Source: JBCDCU01 sp039180865 (GTDB lineage Bacteria; Pseudomonadota; Alphaproteobacteria; Rhizobiales; JACESI01). Taken from it: DNA of 7,351 bases. The stretch covers positions 1-7,351 of the forward strand of contig JBCDCZ010000225.1 in the NCBI GenBank assembly GCA_039180865.1. Direction: 5' to 3'. The notes under the pieces are model-generated. The model had not been told where the DNA came from, did no database searches, and saw nothing but the letters and a program-made list of their open reading frames with translations. The translations under genes were made by a program, and so were the position numbers. Positions 1 to 5,475 of this stretch are shown here, piece by piece. How positions within the stretch are numbered: position 1 is the stretch's first letter; each line of letters opens with the position of its first letter.

Positions 1-45
1 GATGGTCGCGGATTGTTTGAAAGTGCACTCTCCAAGGTAGCCTGA
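1..45 (+). CDS. purQ: PurQ C-terminal fragment (FGAM synthase glutaminase subunit)
   Basis: Frame 1 is open from the window edge and gives 14 residues (DGRGLFESALSKVA) followed by TGA. The DGR-x-LF pattern is what I recall from the C-terminus of phosphoribosylformylglycinamidine synthase subunit I, the class-I glutamine amidotransferase that releases ammonia for PurL. The TGA overlaps the purL start codon by one base (TGATG), the layout expected of tightly coupled purQ-purL. Only the tail is present, so no catalytic residue can be checked. The identification rests on the short motif plus its position directly before purL. A different small upstream gene remains possible. Confidence 0.7.
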   Translation, partial: DGRGLFESALSKVA

Positions 46-2246
46 TGCTTCGAAACGACGTTGAAATCACCGATGCCCTCGTTGCGGAACACGGTTTGAA
101 ACCGGACGAATACGAGCGCATCCTGACGTTGATCGGGCGCGAACCCACATTGACGGAACTTGGTATATTTTCGGCAATGTGGAACGAGCATTGCTCCTAC
201 AAGTCTTCGAAAGTGTGGTTGAAAACCCTGCCGACCTCCGGGCCTCGGGTAATCGAGGGCCCCGGCGAAAATGCCGGTGTTGTCGATATCGGCGATAATC
301 AGGCCATCGTCTTCAAGATGGAAAGCCACAATCACCCATCCTTTATCGAGCCTTATCAGGGAGCTGCGACGGGTGTTGGCGGGATCTTGCGTGACGTTTT
401 CACAATGGGCGCGCGGCCGATTGCTGCAATGAATGCGCTTCGTTTTGGTGCACCCGATCACCCAAAAACCCGACATTTAGTGTCTGGCGTGGTCGCCGGC
501 GTTGGCGGATACGGGAATTCGTTCGGTGTTCCGACCGTCGGTGGGGAAGTTGAGTTTCACCCACGCTACAATGGCAATATTCTGGTGAACGCCTTTGCAG
601 CGGGCCTCGCGGATGCGGACAAGATATTCCTCTCCGAAGCCAAAGGCGTTGGTCTTCCGGTCGTCTATCTTGGCGCGAAAACGGGGCGCGACGGCGTTGG
701 CGGGGCGACAATGGCCTCGGCCGAATTCGGTGATGACATCGAGGAAAAGCGACCGACGGTTCAGGTCGGTGATCCATTTACCGAAAAATGCCTCTTGGAA
801 GCGTGTCTCGAACTGATGGCCACCGGTGCAGTTATCGCGATTCAGGATATGGGTGCTGCCGGCCTTACCTGCTCTGCCGTCGAAATGGGGGCTAAAGGCA
901 ATCTCGGTGTTGAACTTCACCTCGATCATGTACCCGTGCGTGAAGAACGGATGAGCGCCTATGAAATGATGCTCTCCGAAAGCCAGGAGCGCATGCTCAT
1001 GGTGCTGTCTCCAGATAAGGAAGCAGAAGCCGCGGCGATTTTCGAAAAATGGGGGCTCGATTTCGCGAAAGTCGGGATCACGACCGACGATCTACGGTTT
1101 CGCGTGATCCATCAGGGCGAAGAAGTCGCGAACCTTCCAATCAAGGAACTGGGCGATGAAGCGCCGGAATACAATCGGCCATACACAACACCGCCCGCAC
1201 CGAAACCGATACCGGACCACGCGCTCCCTGAAGGCGAAGATCTCGCTGCCTTTATCGTAGACATGGCGGGGTCACCCAATGGTTCGTCCCGGCGCTGGGT
1301 CTATGAACAATATGACACCTACATTCAGGGAAATTCGGCGCAACGCCCGGGCGGTGATGCCGGTGTCGTGCGCATCCCCTCATCCGACGGCAAGGATACC
1401 AAAAAAGCCCTCGCCTTCTCGTCGGATGTTAATCCGGTTTACTGCGAGGCGGATCCTTATGAAGGCGGGAAACAGGCCGTCGCCGAAGTCTGGCGAAATC
1501 TAAGCGCTGTTGGCGCGCTTCCGCTCGCGCTTACTGACAATCTTAATTTCGGAAATCCGGAGCGTCCCGAGATCATGGCCCAGTTTGTTGGCGCGATCAA
1601 AGGGATCGGCGAAGCCTGCAAGGCGCTGGAAACGCCAATCGTTTCAGGCAATGTCTCGCTCTATAATGAGACCAATGGTGTCGGCATCCTGCCTACCCCA
1701 ACAATCGCCGGTGTCGGGCTTATCGACAATGTCGATGACATGACGACCATCGCTTTCAAAGCACCAGGTGAGACTATCCTTCTTATCGGTGGTCATGGCG
1801 ACCATCTCGGCCAAAGCCTTGCGCTTTCGATGCTTCTGAAGGGCGATTTCGGCCCGCCACCCCCTGTGGATCTTGGTGCTGAGCGCCGCCACGGCGATTT
1901 TGTTCGCGGTATCATTTCGGACGACCTTGTCACCGCCTGTCACGATATCTCTACCGGGGGTCTTGCCCTTGCGATTGTGGAGATGGCGCTTGCCGGGAAT
2001 ATCGGCGCGGATCTTGATCTTGGCAGTGATAGGGCAACCAGACTTCTTGCAGAAGATCAGGCCCGGTATGTTTTGACGACAACAGACGATCAACTGCCTA
2101 CGATTAGGGCGCTTGCCGAAAAAAATAGTATTCCCCTTGAGATTGTTGGAAAAACCAACGGGTCTATAGTCGATTTTGGCGCAAAAATAAGTCTTGAAAG
2201 ACTACGCGCGGCATATGAAAATTGGTTTCCTGATTACATGAGCTAA
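45..2246 (+). CDS. purL: Phosphoribosylformylglycinamidine synthase subunit PurL
   Basis: PurL is the synthetase subunit of the cytosolic FGAM synthase. It converts FGAR to FGAM using ATP and ammonia delivered by PurQ, step four of de novo purine synthesis. At 733 residues it is the short PurL type that works with separate PurQ and PurS, not the roughly 1,300-residue fused enzyme. Visible family motifs are NEHCSYKSS (residues 47-55, with the conserved His49), ESHNHPS (93-99), DMGAAGLTCS (268-277), SESQERML (311-318), NFGNPE (501-506) and GNVSLYNET (535-543). Together they cover both AIRS-like ATP-binding halves. The start is the ATG at 45, with AAGG at 34-37 seven bases upstream, inside the purQ tail. 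The overlap suggests translational coupling to purQ. The gene is intact, with no frameshift or missing motif. Confidence 0.98.
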   Translation: MLRNDVEITDALVAEHGLKPDEYERILTLIGREPTLTELGIFSAMWNEHCSYKSSKVWLKTLPTSGPRVIEGPGENAGVVDIGDNQAIVFKMESHNHPSFIEPYQGAATGVGGILRDVFTMGARPIAAMNALRFGAPDHPKTRHLVSGVVAGVGGYGNSFGVPTVGGEVEFHPRYNGNILVNAFAAGLADADKIFLSEAKGVGLPVVYLGAKTGRDGVGGATMASAEFGDDIEEKRPTVQVGDPFTEKCLLEACLELMATGAVIAIQDMGAAGLTCSAVEMGAKGNLGVELHLDHVPVREERMSAYEMMLSESQERMLMVLSPDKEAEAAAIFEKWGLDFAKVGITTDDLRFRVIHQGEEVANLPIKELGDEAPEYNRPYTTPPAPKPIPDHALPEGEDLAAFIVDMAGSPNGSSRRWVYEQYDTYIQGNSAQRPGGDAGVVRIPSSDGKDTKKALAFSSDVNPVYCEADPYEGGKQAVAEVWRNLSAVGALPLALTDNLNFGNPERPEIMAQFVGAIKGIGEACKALETPIVSGNVSLYNETNGVGILPTPTIAGVGLIDNVDDMTTIAFKAPGETILLIGGHGDHLGQSLALSMLLKGDFGPPPPVDLGAERRHGDFVRGIISDDLVTACHDISTGGLALAIVEMALAGNIGADLDLGSDRATRLLAEDQARYVLTTTDDQLPTIRALAEKNSIPLEIVGKTNGSIVDFGAKISLERLRAAYENWFPDYMS

Positions 2247-2252
2247 GGAGGG
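2245..2252 (+). promoter_or_regulatory. Strong ribosome binding site that decides the bolA start
   Basis: AAGGAGGG is a near-complete anti-16S match that begins inside the purL TAA stop codon. It ends seven bases before the ATG at 2260 but only one base before the in-frame TTG at 2254. It therefore supports the ATG at 2260 as the bolA start and implies that ribosomes ending purL can reinitiate on bolA. Confidence 0.8.
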
Positions 2253-2259
2253 CTTGCGA

Positions 2260-2493
2260 ATGCCGATGACGGCGGCTGAAATTGAACGAATGATCAAGGA
2301 TGCGCTGCCGGATGCGGAAATCGTGATCGAGGATCTGGCGGGCGACGGTGATCATTATCGAGCCAATGTCGTCTCGGAAGTATTTCGCGGCAAGACCCGC
2401 GTCCAGCAGCATCAGATCGTCTACGATGCTCTTCAGGGCAAGATGGGAGGCGTCCTACACGCGCTTGCATTGCAGACGAGCGCCCCCAAATAG
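2260..2493 (+). CDS. bolA: BolA-family protein
   Basis: This is a 77-residue small BolA-like protein. BolA proteins bind monothiol glutaredoxins through a shared [2Fe-2S] cluster and act in Fe-S trafficking or iron signalling in the cytosol. The fold signature is visible: an N-terminal helix with IERMIKDALPDAEIVIED (residues 8-25), the loop GDGDHY (29-33) carrying His32, then VSEVFRGKTRVQQHQIVYDAL with the invariant His51 of the nucleic-acid/cluster-binding face. His32 in the variable loop makes it the histidine-loop type. The start at 2260 is chosen from the ribosome binding site; the in-frame TTG at 2254 would add two residues but lies too close to it. The gene is 13 bases behind purL, probably cotranscribed, and precedes the monothiol glutaredoxin gene grxD, its expected partner. 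Confidence 0.93.
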   Translation: MPMTAAEIERMIKDALPDAEIVIEDLAGDGDHYRANVVSEVFRGKTRVQQHQIVYDALQGKMGGVLHALALQTSAPK

Positions 2494-2510
2494 GATTGAG
2501 TGCTAAGCGT

Positions 2511-2579
2511 ATGGCGCGGCAGACCAAAGAATTCACAACGCAATTCCGAGGACCGGAAACCCAAAGGACACAAAGATGA
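2511..2579 (+). other. Possible 22-codon leader ORF overlapping the grxD start
   Basis: In the 82-base gap between bolA and grxD an ATG at 2511 opens a 22-codon reading frame (starting MARQTKEF). It stops with TGA at 2577-2579, overlapping the grxD ATG at 2576 in an ATGA junction. The ribosome binding region before 2511 is poor, since TAAGCG is the best match. The peptide is basic and polar and resembles no family I know. It may be chance. If translated, it would couple to grxD. I mark it as a possibility only. Confidence 0.2.
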
Positions 2580-2917
2580 GTGATATGAAGGAATGGATCG
2601 ACGGCGAGGTTAAAGGAACCGACATGGTCCTTTTCATGAAGGGAACGCCGAATTTTCCGCAGTGCGGGTTTTCCGGTCAGGTCGTGCAGATCCTGAATTA
2701 CCTTGGAACGGATTATAAGGGCATCAATGTCCTGGAAGATGACGACCTGCGCCAAGGCATCAAGGATTACAGCAACTGGCCAACAGTTCCTCAGCTCTAT
2801 GTAAAAGGCGAATTCGTCGGCGGATGCGACATTATCCGGGAAATGTTCCAGGCGGGTGAGCTCCAGAGCTATCTGGAGGAAAAAGGCGTGCCGATGGAGC
2901 GTCAGGCGACGGCTTAG
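2576..2917 (+). CDS. grxD: Monothiol glutaredoxin, Grx4/Grx5 CGFS type
   Basis: A 113-residue cytosolic monothiol glutaredoxin, close to the 115 residues of E. coli GrxD. It carries the CGFS active site at residues 30-33 (PQCGFSGQ), the glutathione-contacting Lys22 in FMKGTP, the WPTVPQLY cis-proline segment (68-75) and GGCD (82-85). Such proteins bind a glutathione-ligated [2Fe-2S] cluster and transfer it to apo-proteins. With BolA they form hetero-complexes implicated in iron sensing, and bolA lies just upstream, so the pair probably acts together. The start at 2576 is supported by AAAGGA at 2563-2568, seven bases upstream. The 82-base gap after bolA has no clear terminator, so cotranscription with purL-bolA is possible. 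The gene ends 30 bases before the convergent ttcA stop. Confidence 0.97.
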   Translation: MSDMKEWIDGEVKGTDMVLFMKGTPNFPQCGFSGQVVQILNYLGTDYKGINVLEDDDLRQGIKDYSNWPTVPQLYVKGEFVGGCDIIREMFQAGELQSYLEEKGVPMERQATA

Positions 2918-2947
2918 ACGCCAAGCCTTAGGATTGCTGACGGCAGC

Positions 2948-3853
2948 CTATTGATCCGGCGCTACGCCAAGCGCAGGTATGAGTTCGCGGAAATCGAACA
3001 GCTTTCGGTCCATAAGATGAGAAGGGCGCACATTGGAAAGCGCCCGGATCATGACGTCTTTTCGGCCGGGCATCCGCTTTTCAATGTCGGACAACATTTG
3101 CTTCATCGCATTGCGCTGAAGGCCGTCCTGCGAGCCGCACAAATCACACGGTATGATCGGAAAGCCCATGCCGTTCGAAAAGCGCGTGATATCGTCTTCC
3201 GCGCAATAGGCGAGCGGGCGCATCACCTGCAAATCCCCCTCATCATTGACGAGTTTCGGCGGCATCGACGCGAGCCTGCCGCCGTGGAAGAGGTTGAGGA
3301 AAAAGGTTTCCAGAATATCGTCGCGATGATGACCGAGAATAACGGCAGAGCATCCTTCTTCACGCGCAATTCTATAGAGATTTCCGCGGCGCAGACGTGA
3401 ACATAGCGCACAATATGTTGCGCCCTGCGGTACCTTCTCCTTGACGATTGAATAGGTATCCTGACGCTCAATGCGATATGGGATGTCGTATTTGTCGAAG
3501 AACGCCGGAAGCACGTCCTGGGGGAAGCCCGGCTGCGCCTGATCGAGGTTGCAAGCAAGCAGGTCGACCGGTAAGAGCCCCCGCCATTTCAAATCAAGCA
3601 GAAGCGAAAGGAGCGTGTACGAATCCTTCCCACCTGACAGGCATACAAGCCAGCGGGTATCTTTCTCAATCATCGAGAAATCGTCGATCGCGGCACGTGT
3701 GAGCTTCAAAAGACGCTTGCGGATCTTCTTGAACGACACGGTCGCAGGTGCTTCAAGAAAGATCGGATGACACCCCGAATCCGCGTCCTCGGAGGTTGGT
3801 CCCTGTGGGAGATCGACGGCTTCGATACGGTCGAGGTCGAGTTGACTTACCAT
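2948..3853 (-). CDS. ttcA: tRNA-cytidine(32) 2-sulfurtransferase TtcA
   Basis: TtcA uses ATP and a sulfur donor to make 2-thiocytidine at position 32 of certain tRNAs. It is a cytosolic PP-loop enzyme that needs an Fe-S cluster. The 301-residue product (E. coli about 311) has the PP-loop SGGKDS at residues 73-78, the cluster-binding pair CALC (Cys148, Cys151), GHHRDD (174-179) and the C-terminal CDLCGSQ (Cys236, Cys239). The first 35 residues are poorly conserved. No other Met occurs before residue 61, which would cut close to the PP-loop, so the ATG at 3853 is taken. Its ribosome binding region is weak: a tandem 7-base repeat, AGAGAAT twice, reaching into the start codon. The gene is convergent with grxD, and a 44-base hairpin lies 35 bases upstream of the start. 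The CxxC pairs distinguish it from the related PP-loop enzyme TilS. Confidence 0.96.
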   Translation of the reverse strand: MVSQLDLDRIEAVDLPQGPTSEDADSGCHPIFLEAPATVSFKKIRKRLLKLTRAAIDDFSMIEKDTRWLVCLSGGKDSYTLLSLLLDLKWRGLLPVDLLACNLDQAQPGFPQDVLPAFFDKYDIPYRIERQDTYSIVKEKVPQGATYCALCSRLRRGNLYRIAREEGCSAVILGHHRDDILETFFLNLFHGGRLASMPPKLVNDEGDLQVMRPLAYCAEDDITRFSNGMGFPIIPCDLCGSQDGLQRNAMKQMLSDIEKRMPGRKDVMIRALSNVRPSHLMDRKLFDFRELIPALGVAPDQ

Positions 3854-3888
3854 TCTCTATTCTCTGATTTTTCTGCCGAAACGATATC

Positions 3889-3932
3889 TTGGCATCACGC
3901 TCCGGTTGGCTCACCAAGCGGAGCGATGCCAA
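3889..3932 (-). repeat. Long imperfect hairpin upstream of ttcA
   Basis: The arms TTGGCATC-GCTCCG-TTGG (left, from 3889) and CCAA-CGGAGC-GATGCCAA (right, to 3932) pair over 18 base pairs. They are broken by a two-base bulge in the left arm and one mismatch, around the four-base loop CTCA. It lies 35 bases before the ttcA start, so it could sit in the ttcA 5' leader. There is no T-tract on either side, so it is not a canonical intrinsic terminator. It could be a leader structure, a dispersed palindromic repeat unit, or an operator. The sequence alone does not decide, and the strand given is that of ttcA. Confidence 0.7.
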
Positions 3933-4132
3933 TTCAAACCGCCTGTCGCTCCCTACTCACGCGCAAAAGCCACGTGACCACAGAAAGAGCAACTGTCAAG
4001 CTCGATGTGATGTAACCGGCGTTTCCCAAGAAAGGAGTCTCAGGTCATCAGGATCAATGGCTCTGCGGGATTGCTGAACCGATAGACGCATCAAATCTGA
4101 ACGAGCACCACTCTTGGAGCTGGACCCAACTT
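3933..4132. other. Non-coding spacer between ttcA and the small exported-protein gene
   Basis: With the hairpin next to it, this is part of a 279-base gap (3854-4132) without a convincing gene. Short open frames on both strands have no ribosome binding site and no recognisable product. A perfect TTGACA on the minus strand (3994-3999) points towards ttcA, but I see no acceptable -10 at 16-18 bases. The left arm of a 10-base inverted repeat lies at 4069-4078. No terminator follows the exported-protein gene, so read-through into ttcA is possible. Confidence 0.5.
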
Positions 4133-4141
4133 TCAGCAATC
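4069..4141. repeat. Perfect 10-base inverted repeat spanning the end of the exported-protein gene
   Basis: GATTGCTGAA at 4069-4078 and its exact complement TTCAGCAATC at 4132-4141 are separated by 53 bases. The right arm covers the last two codons and the TGA stop of the gene at 4133-4543. The pair could form a stem in the 3' untranslated RNA, but the long loop and lack of a T-tract argue against an intrinsic terminator. It may be coincidence. Confidence 0.4.
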
Positions 4142-4543
4142 GTCCGGGGTTGTGACCCACTGGGCGATATAGACGTTTTTCGGATCGTACAAATCCGTGA
4201 CCGCATTCCACTTCACCAGGCTGGCAATGCCCTTCTGATTGCAATGAAGACGCGTGTGCTGTTCCTGTTTGCGATCCTGCCACCCGTCCCGAAGGTCCGC
4301 CGGATCAATCAAAATGCGTTGTTTGTAGGTGATGGTCTTATCCTGGCAATCGACCGAGATTGACAGCATCTCAGAAGCCGGTCCGGATTTTACAGGACCA
4401 TTGTCGTTGAATTTTTCTTCAATCGACTGAAACAGAGTGCATTTCTGTGCGTCGGAAACTGTGTGGTCTTGCGCTTGCGCCAGCTGAACTGGCGAACCCA
4501 ACACACCGAATACTGACAACACAAAGAAAAACGCCCTGACCAT
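4133..4543 (-). CDS. Small exported protein of unknown function, four cysteines
   Basis: I do not recognise this family. The 136-residue product begins with a signal peptide: MVRA, a hydrophobic core from FFFVLSVFGVLG, then a probable signal peptidase I site AQA|QD after residue 24. The mature part is about 112 residues, hydrophilic, with no further membrane segment. It has exactly four cysteines (35, 66, 101 and 136, the last being the final residue), spaced 31-35 residues apart, suggesting two disulfides in the periplasm. No lipobox is present. The ATG at 4543 is the only possible start near the signal peptide, because an in-frame stop lies eight codons upstream. No Shine-Dalgarno sequence precedes it. 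It sits between the rpsD terminator and ttcA on the same strand, so it should have its own promoter. Its codon use is not obviously foreign. Confidence 0.75.
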   Translation of the reverse strand: MVRAFFFVLSVFGVLGSPVQLAQAQDHTVSDAQKCTLFQSIEEKFNDNGPVKSGPASEMLSISVDCQDKTITYKQRILIDPADLRDGWQDRKQEQHTRLHCNQKGIASLVKWNAVTDLYDPKNVYIAQWVTTPDDC

Positions 4544-4550
4544 CAGCGAA

Positions 4551-4580
4551 ATCGTAAACAGGGATTAACCGTCACGTCCA
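4551..4580 (-). promoter_or_regulatory. Candidate promoter for the exported-protein gene
   Basis: On the minus strand TGGACG (4580-4575) and TACGAT (4556-4551) match the -35 and -10 consensus at four of six positions each, with an 18-base spacer. The -10 ends seven bases before the ATG at 4543. A start site from it would therefore fall at or next to the start codon, giving a leaderless transcript, in line with the missing ribosome binding site. It lies downstream of the rpsD terminator, where a promoter is needed. The match is moderate and unproven. Confidence 0.35.
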
Positions 4581-4632
4581 GAGCTTTCTGGTCGCAACCG
4601 TGCCTCTAACTGCCCCACGTTTCCTTGTCACC

Positions 4633-4664
4633 AAAAGCAAAAAGCCGCCCGGGACGGGCGGCTT
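4633..4664 (-). terminator. Intrinsic terminator of rpsD
   Basis: On the minus strand a 10-base-pair stem, AAGCCGCCCG pairing with CGGGCGGCTT (4664-4655 and 4651-4642), closes a three-base loop. It runs into TTTTTGCTTTT. It begins about 50 bases after the rpsD stop and is a textbook rho-independent terminator for rightward-to-leftward transcription. There is no T-tract on the plus-strand side, so it is one-directional. Confidence 0.93.
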
Positions 4665-4713
4665 CGCACTTGTGTTGTCTTATGTTCGAGAGCGCAGGCC
4701 GCGCCCTGAAAAC

Positions 4714-5331
4714 CTAGCGTGAGTAGAACTCGACGACGAGGTTCGGTTCCATCATGACCGGGAACGGAACGTCGCCCAATACGGGAACGCGAGAAAGGCT
4801 CGCGGTCATTTTGCCATGGTCGGCTTCGACGTAATCCGGTACATCGCGTTCTGCGAGACCGGTTGCCTCGATTACCATGATAAGTTGTTTGGAGCTTTCT
4901 TTCACCTCAATCACATCACCGATCTTGCAGCGATAGGACGGGATGTTGACGCGTTTTCCATTCACCTTGACGTGGCCATGATTGACAAACTGGCGCGCAG
5001 CGAAAACCGTTGGAACGAATTTCGCACGATAAACGACGGCATCAAGGCGCCGTTCCAGAAGGCCGATCAGGTTTTCCGATGTGTCACCCTTCATGCGGAC
5101 GGCTTCATCATAGATACGGCGGAACTGTTTTTCGGAGATGTTACCGTAATAGCCTTTGAGCTTTTGTTTCGCGCGCAACTGCAGACCGAAGTCTGAGAGT
5201 TTACCCTTGCGGCGCTGGCCGTGCTGGCCCGGCCCATAATCGCGGCGGTTGACGGGGCTTTTTGGGCGGCCCCAGATATTTTCGCCCATGCGGCGGTCGA
5301 TTTTATACTTCGCCTGTTCACGCTTTGCCAT
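4714..5331 (-). CDS. rpsD: 30S ribosomal protein S4
   Basis: S4 binds the 5' domain of 16S rRNA and nucleates assembly of the 30S subunit; it also helps decoding fidelity. The 205-residue length is standard. The N-terminal part has NIWGRPKSPVNRRDYGPGQHG (about residues 18-38), followed by the S4 RNA-binding domain (about 94-156) with ARQFVNHGHVKVNGKRVN. The C-terminus PNLVVEFYSR is typical. Only one cysteine (135) is present, so it is a zinc-free S4. The start ATG at 5331 has AAGGAA at 5342-5337, five bases upstream. The gene is followed by its own terminator and preceded by a 144-base gap after murI, so it is probably transcribed alone, unlike the alpha-operon position of rpsD in enterobacteria. 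I see no convincing -35/-10 in the gap. Confidence 0.99.
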   Translation of the reverse strand: MAKREQAKYKIDRRMGENIWGRPKSPVNRRDYGPGQHGQRRKGKLSDFGLQLRAKQKLKGYYGNISEKQFRRIYDEAVRMKGDTSENLIGLLERRLDAVVYRAKFVPTVFAARQFVNHGHVKVNGKRVNIPSYRCKIGDVIEVKESSKQLIMVIEATGLAERDVPDYVEADHGKMTASLSRVPVLGDVPFPVMMEPNLVVEFYSR

Positions 5332-5407
5332 CGTGGTTCCTTCGTTTGGTTTTCAGAAACAACGCCCTCCTTTCCCGAACCGGATCAAATCGACCGAACG
5401 GGCGACA

Positions 5408-5435
5408 GAAAATTTGGCAAGCTTACCGAATTTTC
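5408..5435. repeat. 28-base near-perfect palindrome between murI and rpsD
   Basis: The sequence from GAAAATTTGGCAAG through CTTACCGAATTTTC reads almost the same on both strands, with 12 of 14 pairs matching about the central AAGCTT. It is AT-rich, begins 77 bases before the rpsD start and lies about 40 bases after the murI stop. It could be an operator for a dimeric regulator of rpsD or a weak stem ending the murI transcript. The short GC part and broken T-run make it a poor intrinsic terminator. Confidence 0.5.
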
Positions 5436-5475
5436 ACGGGAGTGGTCTGCGCCCCTGGCGCGAGACTGCGGTGTC

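Noticed and set aside
477..929. 150-residue minus-strand ORF inside purL
   Set aside because: It lies wholly antisense to a well-conserved purL region, has no ribosome binding site and no recognisable motif; it is a shadow of purL codon bias.
1644..2093. 149-residue minus-strand ORF inside the 3' half of purL
   Set aside because: Antisense to intact purL, with a composition typical of a mirrored GC-rich gene and no family resemblance.
2254..2259. TTG start for bolA adding two residues
   Set aside because: It is one base from the end of the AAGGAGGG site, too close for initiation; the ATG at 2260 has ideal seven-base spacing.
2294..2755. 153-residue minus-strand ORF across bolA and grxD
   Set aside because: It overlaps two confidently identified genes on the other strand, and its translation resembles nothing known.
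2918..2950. Convergent terminator between grxD and ttcA
   Set aside because: Only short stems (GCTG/CAGC inside GGAT/ATCC) without T-tracts are visible; too weak to call.
3971..3999. Promoter for ttcA with a perfect TTGACA at 3999-3994
   Set aside because: The base at the expected -10 is CACGTG or similar at every allowed spacing, so one good hexamer alone is not enough.
4816..5196. 126-residue plus-strand ORF opposite rpsD
   Set aside because: Antisense to the most conserved part of S4, with no start signals.
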